DNA of 64,000 nucleotides from Mallotus nudiflorus (lineage: Eukaryota; Streptophyta; Magnoliopsida; Malpighiales; Euphorbiaceae). A program made the position numbers and the translations under genes. Below are positions 1 through 10,204 of the stretch, piece by piece. The stretch's first letter is position 1; each line of letters begins with the position of its first letter. The DNA lies in assembly GCA_947683625.1 (NCBI GenBank), contig CANTUR010000070.1, forward strand, positions 62,001-126,000. The letters run 5' to 3'. The notes beneath the pieces were generated by a model. It saw only the letters and a list, made by a program, of their open reading frames with translations, was not told where the DNA came from and did not search any database.

Positions 1-310
1 GTTAACATAACGATATGTATAAATATGGGGCAAAACCATCTATTAATATAAAATGGGGTATAACCTTCCATTAACATAAATAATAAAAAAAATAAATGTG
101 CATAAATATAAATTGGTAGGAGGCATAGTCATCCATAAGGTTAGAACCATTTCTAGCAATATTTGCATCAATGGTGTAGTTAGTAAAACAAAATAAAAAT
201 AACAATTAATATAAAGGTAGATTAAAGAAATAAATATAAATATATAAATTAGTAGGAGGTATAGTCATCCATGATAATATATAATCAAATAATATATTCA
301 TAAATATTAA
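1..310. other. AT-rich stretch with a duplicated 26-bp segment
   Basis: No coding region is seen. A 26-bp segment at 111-136 recurs at 247-272 with two differences, and related short phrases occur near position 1-75. It could be the interior of the element whose end may lie at 311-700, but there is no protein evidence. Confidence 0.4.
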
Positions 311-1107
311 ATATTAAGAAATATGTACCTTATTGTTTTGATCGAGAGCTCCTCGTGCTGATAGCGTGTTATGAAATAAAGATTGAATTATTTAATTTGT
401 TATAGAACTAAACTTGAATTTAGTAGTATTTAACTAGAAGAAAAATATTTTATAGTAGAATGATTTTAAGAGAATTTAGAGAGAATTTGGAGAGAATTTG
501 GAGAACTATAATATTGAAAGAATTTAGAGAGTAATCTATTTTTTTTCTTCTTCTTAACATTCTCATTAATGAATTTCAATCCCTTTATATAGAGATTTTC
601 TTTTCACTATTTGAGTACTATTCTCTCACAAGTAATATATTATTCATTCACAAGTAATATATTGTTCATTCACATTCATAATACTATTATATATTTTGAC
701 TTATTATATTATTTTATTTTTAATATTTAAAAAATATTTATTTAATTTTAATATTTATAAAATTATATATTATTTCATCCTTAAAAAATGAATAATGAAT
801 GTTAATTATTATAAATATTATGAATGAATAAAATTTTTTTTAAAATTCAAAAATAAAGTAATGTAATAAGACAATATACTAAAAATAGATACACATAAAG
901 GGACACAAGAAAAGACTTTTTGTCTTTTGTGATTTTATATGTGATTATTACTTAAGAAAAGAAGTTTAGCGGTATTTTATTTCTAATTATAGAAATTATT
1001 CTACAAAAAAGGTTTATTTCTCTCCTAATTTTATAAAACTAAGGAATCCTACTACAACCAAGGTTTGAGTAATACTTTTTCTATATATACTTCTCATAAT
1101 TCTCTTA
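311..1107 (-). repeat. Possible antisense LTR and leader of a copia-type element
   Basis: Read on the minus strand, this stretch has a TATA-like start (TATAAAGG near 585), then ATAACACGCTATCAGCACGA at about 351-370. From memory, that last motif resembles the LTR end and leader of some plant Ty1/copia elements. An LTR would then begin at TG 367 on the plus strand. A 22-bp unit is repeated in tandem at 627-648 and 649-670. The far LTR end, a target duplication and any protein were not found, so this is a suggestion only. Confidence 0.3.
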
Positions 1108-1116
1108 TTTATTCAT

Positions 1117-2153
1117 GAGCAAATTACTTTGCCCCTTTGAAATATACCATAATTTACATTTTCTCCCTTTTTATTTGAAAATTGAATACTTATCTTTTCA
1201 ATTTTATTCCGTTAACATTTTACCCCTTTTAACTAAATTTCTGTCAACTCTGTTATATCAAAAAATATTTAACTCCTCTAATTTATAAAAATAAACACTT
1301 TAAACATTGTATTTTAAAAATAAACACTTTAAACCCCTCAATATATTATTAATATAATAAAAACATAATTTTAATGTACTCTTTAATCAACATTAAATAA
1401 TTAATATTTTATTTATTAAAATTATTACCTCTTCTGACTAAATTTCCAGCAACTTTGTTATATCAAAAAACATTTAACCTCTCTAATTAATAAAAATGAA
1501 CACTTTAAACTCTAGATTTTAAAAATAAACAATTTAAACCCCTCAATATATTATTAATATAATAAAAACATAATTTTAATGTACTCTTTAATCAATATTA
1601 AATAATTAATATTTTATTTATTAAAATTACAAATTTAAATAAAACACATTAAATAGTGTATTAATATTGTCAAGTTGTTGGACTTGTAAATAGCTAACTA
1701 TTGAGTTTATTACAGTATATTATTACAGTTAATTTGCAAGTATGATGTTAATTGTAGTCTCTTCAAAATTCAAAAGATCATAACTGTTGAGTTTATTATA
1801 TAATATTATTACAATTAATTTGCAAGAATAAAATACTCGTTCTAGAATCAATGTATATTTCAAAAGAAAAAGAAAGAAATACCGAAGTATAATCAAAATT
1901 AAAAATTAAAATAAATTTAAAAATACAAAAAATTAAAATGTTTAATTTTATTAAAATACAAGTTTAAAGTGTTCAGTTTTAAAAAAATGAGGGGGTTAAA
2001 TTTTTTTAATATAAAAGAGTCACAGAAAATTTGGTCAAAATGGGCAAAATATTAACAAAATAAAAATTGAGATGATAAGCGTCTGATTTTCAAACAAGAA
2101 GATGAAAAGTGTGAATTATGGTATATCTCAAAGGGGGCAAAAGTAAGTTGATC
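1117..2153. mobile_element. Mutator-like MITE with long inverted repeats and 9-bp TSD
   Basis: The left end (about 1117-1330) matches the reverse complement of the right end (about 1950-2153) over some 200 bp. The tips are GAGCAAATTACTTTGCCCC and GATCAACTTACTTTTGCCCC. The element is flanked by a perfect 9-bp direct repeat, TTTATTCAT, at 1108-1116 and 2154-2162. Long terminal inverted repeats with a 9-bp target duplication are the signature of Mutator-like elements. It encodes no transposase and so is non-autonomous. Its right TSD ends 3 bp before the TSD of the next element. Confidence 0.85.
1231..1640. repeat. Tandem duplication inside the MITE
   Basis: A unit of about 205 bp starting near ACTAAATTTC at 1231 is repeated from about 1436. 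The second half of each unit, around CCCCTCAATATATTATTAAT, is almost identical. The duplication lengthens only the left side of the element. Confidence 0.75.
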
Positions 2154-2170
2154 TTTATTCATTCTATTAC

Positions 2171-2321
2171 TGATCCAAAACTTTTAGGTAAAAGAAGTTA
2201 AAATTCCTATTTGAAGGAATTTGAATTTATACTTCTTTTTAAAAAAGTTTGTTTTTTTTTTTAAATGAAGAGGAAGATAAGAAAGAAAGAAATTGAAACT
2301 GAGAAATTGTTTTAAGTTTTG
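2171..2321 (-). repeat. 3' LTR terminal piece of the old gypsy element
   Basis: It aligns with 8895-9040 of the intact 5' LTR, beginning TGATCCAAAACTT. It stops abruptly after TTTTAAGTTTTG (2310-2321), where the inverted segment begins. The rest of this LTR is found at 6291-6485 on the other strand. Confidence 0.85.
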
Positions 2322-2590
2322 TAGATCCAACCCATAAATCCTTTTGAATATACAAAAGGATACAATATAGACTCTGATTTTAGTTCACACTATATTAAGT
2401 TGCACCAAGGAAAGACTAGCAAGTTTCAGTTAAAAGATGGACTAATGTATAAGGGAACACAATTATGCATACTAAAAGATAGTGACAGGTTAGATTGGAT
2501 TCATGAGGCTCACACTTCCAAAGTAGCAAGATATTTTGAAGTCAAGAAAACACTATTGAATCTTCATTGTTATGTCTTCTAGCCAAAAAT
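2322..2590 (+). pseudogene. Integrase N-terminal (zinc-binding) fragment
   Basis: The plus-strand translation at 2400-2582 contains LKDGLMYKGTQLC and the H...H spacing of the retroviral-type integrase zinc-binding domain (IHEAHTSKVARYFEVKKT). That domain binds zinc through HHCC residues at the start of Ty3/gypsy integrase. The Cys pair lies beyond the solo LTR inserted at 2591. The reading runs opposite to the RT at 6486-7112 because this block is inverted. Upstream, 2322-2399 shows only a trace of the RNase H/integrase linker. It is a dead fragment. Confidence 0.75.
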
Positions 2591-5500
2591 TGTAATATCC
2601 CGTATTTTTAAATATTTTAATACTGCATTGGGATATGTAGTGTTAATAATTTTTGTATATATATTATGATATTTTTACGAGTTGATATGTATTTAAAACT
2701 TATTTTAATTATTGTGTATTATTTTAAGTGCTTTACGTAAAATTTTCCCAGGACTTGCATTTTCGGAGAAATTTTCACGTAAATAATTTACTAGTAATTA
2801 TTTTAAATAGATTTACGGACTTGCATGAACTCATATATATTTTTAAAATACTAAATAACGTATGTTAGTGTAATTATTTATTTAATTAGGGTTTAATTAA
2901 TATTACTCTAATATTTTATTATTTGTTTATTTGTTTTAATATTATTTAATTATTTTAGGTGTATTAAATTATTAAAATATTAAATTATATGTGTGTGGTG
3001 TATATTTAATGTGTGTAATTTAATATTATTTTAATATATAGTATAAAGTATATATATATACATATATACATTTAATATTAACAAAATTATAAAGTTTAAC
3101 TTATTTACAACTTTGCCACCCGAGCATCTTCCTCTCTCCCGACCATTCCCCATCACCGTCCGCCGTTGCTACCATCGATTCCTTGCCGTTGGTGTGCCGC
3201 CCGGCGTGCCACCTCCTTCCTCAGCCTCTTCCGCCGCCTGCTGCAGCTGATTCCGACGTCTGGGAGCCATTTTTGGCCGAAGAAGCCGAAAGTGAGAGCA
3301 ACGTCATTCATGACGTTTCCGGCCACCGTTTTCGACACCGCCAGTCTCTTTATTCTCCTTGAGCTCCGGTGAGTGTGATTCCAAGCTTTGTTTCACTTAA
3401 AATGGTCTTGATTTGCTTAGGTTTTGATTTTTCAATTTCGGCCTATTAGGGTTCTTGATTTTTTTAAACTTCAATTTGATTGATTCATGAAAAATTCCTT
3501 CACAAATTTTGTTCCCCTTAGCTTAATCTACATGTATAAATTTTTGTAGAATTTTTGGAATTTATTTTGATTTTTGGGTATTTTTGAATATTTTATTATT
3601 TTTTTCTAATTTTCGGAAATTAATTAAATAAATTATGAAATTGTGTTTTATGATAAATATAGGTGTTGAAATGAATTATAGAAATTTTTTTGGAATTTTT
3701 ATGAATTTATATGTATTTATTTTGAATTTAATTAGTTTATGGAATTTTTGGAAATTTTGGTTAATTGTGTTTTTAATTGAAATTAATTGGTTAATTGAGT
3801 TTAATTATTGATATTATTGATAAATATGTTGAGAAAATTAATTTTTGATAATTATACTAATTTTGGTGAATTTTTGAAGTAATTTTAGTATATTTATATA
3901 TATAGGGGCATTTTGGTAATTTTACACAAAATTGACTAAAAATGTAATTTAATTGGTTTTAATAATTATTTAAGGTATAAAAATGATTTCTACAAATTAT
4001 TTAGTATTTTTAATTAATTAAAACTATTTTTCGTGAATTATTTTCAATCATATATATAATATACGATTTTACTAATAAAATGAGTTTTTATCGGTTTTTA
4101 CTGTGTTTTAAGGTTAATTACGTAATTTCTACTTATAAAATGTATTTCTGTGATATAAGGGTATTTTTGGTATTTTTAAATTATTCTGTGATTGTGGACC
4201 CCGGTCGGTAGACTGTAGTTTGGAGTCCGACCGAGGGGTTGTGAATGTGTTTTTGTGCCCGTTTTTTGAAGTGCATTTCTTTGCAGGGCCGGCTCTACTC
4301 TTTGAGTAGAGAGATGTCCGTTTTATAGGGGAGGTTCTGCCGAATTTTTGGTAGGATTCTCATAAAATGTGATGTCCGGTCGAATCCTAATTCTGTTTCT
4401 GTGTCTAATATTCTAGATTGAGTTTCTAGGATTTTCTGTTAGGTTTATTTTGATGTCTGTCTTTTTTGTATGTTTAGTTGCACCGAGACCGAGGGCTAGT
4501 GGATCAGGCCCGTCAGACCCATCTCGAGGAGCGCACTAAAGTGTGAGTTACTATTCTATATATATATACTTTAGGGTACATGATTTAGAAATGTATGTTT
4601 TATTTTGATTAAATATGCATAAATGGTTTGATTATTACTTAAATTTATTTTTAGTTTATTTTTGATTTATTTTCGGTATATTTTGAATTATATGCATGTT
4701 TTGCTAATAAATTAGGTTTAAAAATGTTTTAAAGTATATTTATAGCTTATTTTGTAATTATATTGGATTTATTTGACGTATATATACTCGAAATATACCT
4801 GATTTACTTTTGGTATATTTGTAGTATATATATGATTTATGTTGCTATTCATTTCAATTACATGCATCATTTATTTATGAATGAATGTTTTATATTTTAA
4901 TGAAGGATATTAATAGAACGTGCTACCTAGTGGACAACACTAGGACCGAGTACGTACCAGTACGCTTATAGCATTTAGGCTATATTACTAACCTGTTTGA
5001 GAATATTGATTGGAATTGATTTATTTGATGTGTGAGAAATGATTTGGGAGTGTGATTGCTGAAGCTCGGTTGACCAAGTGTCTCGGGGCCAATCACACTG
5101 ACAGTCAGACTGCTGGAGCTCGGTTGACTTAGTGTCTCGGGGCCAGTCTACTGTCCAAATGGATCAAGTGATCATATATTGGAATAAGTGAGCCTATATG
5201 GCTAGAGTGTTGTCTAACACTGTTTGAGGTTGCGATATTATAGGGTTCTATTTGATCCTTCATAAACTGTGAATTTCAGTAAAAATATATAAAATGATTT
5301 TATTGCATCTGTGTGTATTTGCCTGTATATATACATATTAGATATATATTGTTGATTGTATGCATTGTCATTTAGTATGCATGTATATATATTATAGTAA
5401 TTCACTCAGTGAGGTCTGACTCCCCTCTATTAACCATTTTTCAGGAGAGTCATCATCTTCAGACCTCAATAGCAGGCTTGTACGCCAGATTTCTTCCGCC

Positions 5501-5833
5501 CCGGTTTCTTTATGTAAACTGCTTATCTGAGTATTGAGTTTTATTTTATGATCTAGACACTGCAGTAGTTATGGTAGTTTCAAAGATGTGGTGTATTGTA
5601 TTTATATGAGATATGTATTTTAAGAATTTGAACTGAGACTTGTATCAAAGGATTTATCTATATATGAGATATGGATTTCTATTTTGATAATTATGATTTT
5701 ATTTCTGTTGCATTAAGAGCTGTTGTTATTATTATTGTATGTTTTATTTTATTTTAGGCTTGCTATGGGTTCCGGATTCGAAAGAATTCCAGTTCCCTAG
5801 CACCGGTCATGGCCCTTGTTTTTGGTCGTGACA
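2591..5833 (+). mobile_element. Solo LTR of the long-LTR chromovirus family (copy A)
   Basis: It runs from TGTAATATCCCG to GTCGTGACA (3243 bp) and is flanked by AAAAT (2586-2590) and AAGAT (5834-5838), a 5-bp target duplication with one change. Removing the LTR and one duplicate restores the integrase reading frame (PKMHLDVSQYIRG), so it inserted cleanly into the old gypsy integrase. No internal region is present, which implies LTR-LTR recombination. The copy holds the family's four GC-richer islands: about 3111-3368 ending at donor-like CCG|GTGAGT, one after acceptor-like TTTGCAG at 4286, 4478-4542, and one after TTTTCAG at 5444. Confidence 0.92.
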
Positions 5834-6290
5834 AAGATGCACCTTGATGTTTCACAATATATACGAGGTGTTCTCTACAACACTTCCAAGCCTTCTAATA
5901 GGAAGTTAGGACTATATCTTCCATTGCCAGTACCTAGCAGACCTTCCAACTTAACTTACCACCATACATGCAGATGTACTCAATAATTAATGCCAAGAAC
6001 TTAAAGCTCTTTGAACCATTATTATTGGATGATGACTCTGACCAAGACACTCATCTTCCCTTTATTAATGACTTAAATACAGGTTAAGAAAATCCTTTAG
6101 AGGATGATTATATTTTAGAGCAAAAGGTTTGTGAAACCAAACATGAAGAACGAGAGTATCTTAGCATTGGCAGACAAAGTCACCTTCCACACAAGTCAAA
6201 GTGGTATATTCGAAACAAAACAACTCAAGAATTTCCTCATCTCAAATTTTAGCTTGACCAAGAGTTCAAGCTACTCAAATAGGAGAGCCA
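5834..6290 (+). pseudogene. Integrase middle and C-terminal remnants of the old gypsy element
   Basis: Directly after the solo LTR the plus-strand reading continues the integrase zinc domain (QYIRGVLYNTSKPSNRKLG, with the Cys pair altered), then LPLPVPSRPS, where the catalytic core normally begins. The DDE core is absent. Sequence resumes with a C-terminal part containing NAKNLKLFEPLLLDDDSDQD, followed by stops. It ends at the LTR boundary at 6291. The internal deletion and stop codons show it is not functional. Confidence 0.7.
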
Positions 6291-6485
6291 TGATCCAAAG
6301 GGATTATTATAATTATCATAATTTATTATATATATTTATTATATAATAAATTATAATATATTTATTTACTATTTTAAACTAATGGTTTATATCAATTTAC
6401 TATTTTTCTTTAAGTTATTTTTAGTTATAAGAATATGTATATAAAGAGATTGTATTCAATTAATGAAATGAAGCAAAACTTAAAA
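6291..6485 (+). repeat. Inverted first half of the old gypsy 3' LTR
   Basis: TGATCCAAAGGGATTATTATAAT on the plus strand matches the LTR start, read on the minus strand, at 9232 downward. The match runs through TTAATGAAATGAAGC to CAAAACTTAAAA (6474-6485), the same 12 bp that end the other LTR piece at 2310-2321 in inverted form. Together the two pieces rebuild one full LTR. Confidence 0.85.
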
Positions 6486-7112
6486 TAGTTTGTTTAACCA
6501 GAACTGGTTTATTTGAAGAATGCCCAGCACTTGAGCAATATAATGAAGATAATCCTCCCATGTGATACTAAATGTCAATATGTCATATAAGTAAACAACG
6601 ACAAAATCATTAATGAATGGTCAAAGCACTTCATTCATTAATTGCATAAAGGTAGTTGGAGTATTACATAACCTGAATGGCATAACTAACCATTTAAAAA
6701 GTCTCTGCTTCATCTTGAATGCAGCCTTCCAAATGTCTTCTTCTCAGATGCGAACCTGGTGATTGCTAGATTTAAGATCAAGCTTTATAAAGTAGCAAGC
6801 ACCATGTAATTGATCTAGTAGGTCATCAATACTCAGTAATGGATACCAATTCTCAATGGTAATTTTGTTTAGTGCCTAGTAATCAACACACATTCTCCAA
6901 CCTCCATCTTTCTTAAGGACTAATAGTATTGGTGAGCCGCATGGTGAACAACTAGGCTTGATGACTCCTTGTTCAAGAAGCCCTTGAACTTGTCTTTTAA
7001 TTACTTCATATTCTGTTAAAGAAGTGTGATATAAACCCAAGTTTGGTAATAGGGAATCTCCTACCAATAGGATTTCATGCTCCATAGCTTTTACTAGTGG
7101 CAATCCTTGCAC
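6486..7112 (-). pseudogene. Ty3/gypsy reverse transcriptase fragment
   Basis: The minus-strand translation begins near 7112 with LPLVKAMEHEILLVGD, then QVQGLLEQGVIKPSCSPCGS and GGWRMCVDY. It continues in broken frames with ALNKITIENWYPLLSIDDLL, FIKLDLKSSNHQ and VVVYLYDIL. The YxDD active-site motif normally reads YLDD; here it is YLYD, so a catalytic Asp is lost. There are several stops. The end near 6486 is the inversion breakpoint. Confidence 0.8.
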
Positions 7113-7800
7113 ATCTTAAAATAAATCTTTAAACTCTTCCAACAATTTTCTAATTTCACTGCATTATATGGGTGATAAAGTAAATATGGACAAAGTAATA
7201 GCTTCTAGTCTCTAGTCTTAGGGTCGGATCATTAGCAAAATAAATCACCCACATGAATTAACTAATCTCTTTGCTTGGTTAAAAATCAAGAGATTATATG
7301 TTGTTTGAGGCTTGCAAGAATTAAGAAGGAACTTTTTCCCATCTTTCACAAAATGATACTTGTGTAACCTCCTATAATGAATGGCATCACAATCCCATAA
7401 ATATGGACTACTCAATATCACTTGACATATGTCTATGAGTACCACTTCACAAGTTACCTCAACAATATAACGATTAGTGATGGCAAATTTAAAGGTACAT
7501 TGCTTTGTAATTTGCATATCAATGCCCTTTTGTATCCAACCCAGAGGATATGTCTTCAGGTGAGGCATTTTCTCTAAGCCCAACTTCTCTACCAAAGCTT
7601 TTGAAATCAAATTCTTCTAAATTCCTGGATCAATAATGGCCTGCCCAAGATTTTGTTTAACCTAAATAGTTAAATGAAATAATTCTTCTCAGTTATAAGC
7701 ATCTTCTGCATATGTTGCTATTGTCATAATGGTTAGTGTAAAATCAAATAGCTTTATTTCAGGAAGTTCTTATATTTGCTGCACAGTCAAAATGGCCTTC
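7113..7800 (-). pseudogene. Protease-to-RT linker of the old gypsy element
   Basis: The open frame at 7245-7610 (121 residues) reads MISKALVEKLGLEKMPHLKT, then YPLGWIQKG and CEVVLIDICQVILSSPYLWD. This resembles the C-terminal half of a gypsy retropepsin and the spacer before RT. The catalytic DSG is not in this frame; the weakly translatable stretch around 7620-7680 may hold its remnant. It lies in the expected order between gag and RT. Confidence 0.55.
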
Positions 7801-8880
7801 TTTCATTCCTTACGTGGTTGCCTGTTCTATCTTTTAGCTTTAACTCAAGGTGAATAACCTAACATCTTTCCTTGGCATGTTTGTTGGTACGACATTAATC
7901 ACAATATTATTTTTGTGCCGACTCATCTTTAATATGCTTCCCTTTTCTTTTCTAATTAGATTTGCTAAAAGACTTTGGTCTATCTTCTTTCCTATTAAAT
8001 TGTCTATTTTTAGCTTCAATAGCTTCTTCAATGGATTCTATAGTGAACACCTTGAGTTCTCTCTATATGTAGTTAGCAAGACCTGTAGTAAACTTCATGA
8101 ACACATTATAGTCATCAATATTAATATCCAAAACCATAGCTTAGTTATGGAACTATGTGGTATATTCATGTACGATCTGACCAAATCGTTGCTTAAAGTG
8201 TTACCATTTGTACCATTTTTCCTCTTCATACCCAACAGGATAAAATTATTTCCTCAATAGTGGCTTGAAATTCTTCCAAGTCAAATATGATACATCGTAC
8301 CATCTTTGATAAGACTTCCACTATGTAAGGGCATGGCTTGAAAGTTTCAAGCTTGCAAACTTTATCTTTTGAGCATTAGAATACTTATATATAGTGTAAT
8401 AAGTTTTTAACACATCTGTCCAACTATCTAACTTTTCAAGTTCAATGTCACCTCTGTATATAGGAATGTTAAAATTAAAGTCAATCTTTAAGTTATCTAT
8501 AGGATTTTTATCATCTGATTTCACTTTTTGATCCTTTTCGTCAAGTTTTATATCAGCTTCCTTTTCACTCTCTTCACCAACCTTATTTTTGAGCTTACGA
8601 TCAAACTTCTTAGAAGAGGGTACATATGAAATTTTTTTGGAGTAGATACCTTCAAGGAGTTGAGCAATTCATACTCTCAAGTTTTGAACTTGTTGTTCTA
8701 ATATGGAAATTTTATCACCTTCAAGATTAAATGTTCCTTGTTTGTCTACTCCTGACATCTTGTCTTTGTTGGATCTTTGTTTTCTATACACAAGCAAAGG
8801 ACCTTTCAACTCTTCTCCTGAAATTTTGTATTGGCCGCAAGTTAAGACCATAAATCACCTTTTCCCTTTTTGGATCTAGT
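7801..8880 (-). pseudogene. Gag remnant of the old gypsy element
   Basis: Minus-strand frames at 8321-8524 (DDKNPIDNLKIDFNFNIPIY, LEKLDSWTDVL) and 8669-8851 (SGEELKGPLLVYRKQRSNKD, EGDKISILEQQVQNLRV) look like parts of a gypsy gag. A Lys-rich stretch near 7840-8031 may be the nucleic-acid-binding end. The frames are out of phase with one another and no intact zinc knuckle is seen. The position immediately downstream of the primer site fits gag. Confidence 0.5.
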
Positions 8881-8892
8881 GCTCTGATACCA
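8881..8892 (-). other. Primer binding site, initiator Met tRNA type
   Basis: On the minus strand this reads TGGTATCAGAGC, complementary to the 3' end of plant initiator tRNA-Met. It lies 2 bp from the LTR edge at 8895. Confidence 0.85.
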
Positions 8893-8894
8893 TT

Positions 8895-9232
8895 TGATCC
8901 AAAACTTCTAGGTAGAAGAATTTAGAATTTCTATTTGAAAGAATTTTAATTTATAATTCTTTTTAAAAGAAGTTTTTTTTGAAATGAAGAGAAATATAAG
9001 AAAGAAAGAAATTGAAACTAAGAAATTGTTTTAAGTTTTGCTTCATTTCATTAATTGAATAGCATTTTTTTATATACATATTCTTATAACTAAAAATAAC
9101 TTAAAGAAAAATAGTAAATTGATATAAACCATTAGTTTAAAATATTAAATTATTATAAACCATTAATTTAAAATAGTAAATAAATATATTATAATTTATT
9201 ATATAATAAATTATAATAATCCTCCAAGATCA
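8895..9232 (-). repeat. 5' LTR of the old gypsy element
   Basis: This is a complete 338-bp LTR with TG and CA ends. A TATA-like TATATAAAAAAATGC occurs near 9061-9076 in the minus reading. It serves as the reference for the two separated 3' LTR pieces at 2171-2321 and 6291-6485. The right-hand TSD is ATTAC at 9233-9237. Confidence 0.85.
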
Positions 9233-9237
9233 ATTAC

Positions 9238-10204
9238 ATCTATCCACCCAATAGGCCATATTCATCATTCTACTTAACTTGCTTTATTATTTTTCCTTAC
9301 ACAAATATTGACTTAAGTTTCAGAGTATTTGTGGGGAAAACCCCACCCACTCAGCCAACTCTGTTCATCGATGCCGGTTCCACAACAAGAGATTTAATTC
9401 GGAGTTATCAAACGGTAACTTTTCTTTAAAAGCATTTACTCAATTCTTTTATTATTGATTTATAAAATTATTTTTTTAATGGGAAAATGTTTATTAAGTA
9501 TAGTTAAAATTTATTTTTCTTCTAATATATATATACTCTTACTGTATTTATCTATTTTTATTGAATAGAGAAAAGAAGTATATAACTACACTACTCAACC
9601 TTCCCTAATACATATGAATTGTTTAATTAATATTAAACAATTCATATCAATTCACTAAATATAAATGTTTCAAATAAAAAAAATATTAGTAAACTATAAA
9701 ACTATCATTTAAAAAAATATATAATTTAAAACAAAGAAAAATTGAAAGTGAGTCTATAGTTTTGAATAAAAGGGACATGTAAGTCATAAATAATGAAGTG
9801 ATGAAGTATTGTTTAGTATTCATTCAAGAGCTGTAATAGGATTATGTAAAGAGAGACTACTGAATCCTTTCTTCCAAAATTACAACATTTGTTCTTCTGC
9901 TAGAAGTTAGACAAAAATAATATGAAGAAAACTTGGAAGTTTATCTTCATAAGTGTAAATTGTGGACAGATGCTCTGCGTGTTGTCATTACATACGGGCC
10001 TTCTTCTCCAAGAACTAATTCTCAGTATGTCAAAAATAAAGAGGACAAAAAATGCCTAATTTGCCACAATAAGCATTTTGAAGAACAATAATGCATCTCA
10101 TCAGTGAATTTGTAATCTAGTAGAGAAAATCAGAGTGCCAAACCAGGATCATAATGGCAAATTAGTATGACTGCTTGTATGGGTGGCCTATGCGTGAAAC
10201 AATT
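9238..10204. other. Intergenic and 3' flank of the NDUFAF2-like gene
   Basis: No open reading frame is supported. The part nearest 10204 is the likely 3' UTR of the minus-strand gene. A less AT-rich patch at about 9305-9415 (ATTGACTTAAGTTTCAGAGT) resembles a phrase seen in leaders of some plant retroelements, from memory only. Confidence 0.4.

Larger units (their letters stand above)
2171..9232 (-). mobile_element. Old Ty3/gypsy element with an inverted interior
   Basis: The outer boundaries are TG at 2171 and CA at 9232, flanked by the 5-bp repeat ATTAC at 2166-2170 and 9233-9237. In minus orientation the order is 5' LTR (8895-9232), Met-type primer site, gag remnant, protease region and reverse transcriptase (to about 6486). 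The remaining part, with integrase and most of the 3' LTR, lies at 2322-6485 in the opposite orientation, and the last piece of the 3' LTR sits at 2171-2321. The element therefore underwent an internal inversion after insertion. RNase H and most of the integrase core are missing, and all frames carry stops. Short LTRs of about 340 bp and RT residues GDSLLPNLGLY suggest a Reina- or Galadriel-type chromovirus, but the clade is inference. Confidence 0.8.

Noticed and set aside
3153..3372. Overlapping 60-70-codon frames in the LTR island, on both strands, as small genes
   Set aside because: They lie within LTRs, shift frame between copies and have no known protein match by eye.
7850..8260. Plus-strand 136-codon frame
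   Set aside because: It is antisense to the gag remnant of the old gypsy element and looks like chance hydrophobic coding.
8881..8892. tRNA gene because of the GCTCTGATACCA motif (also at 34138, 47111)
   Set aside because: Only the 3' tRNA complement is present next to LTR edges; these are primer binding sites.
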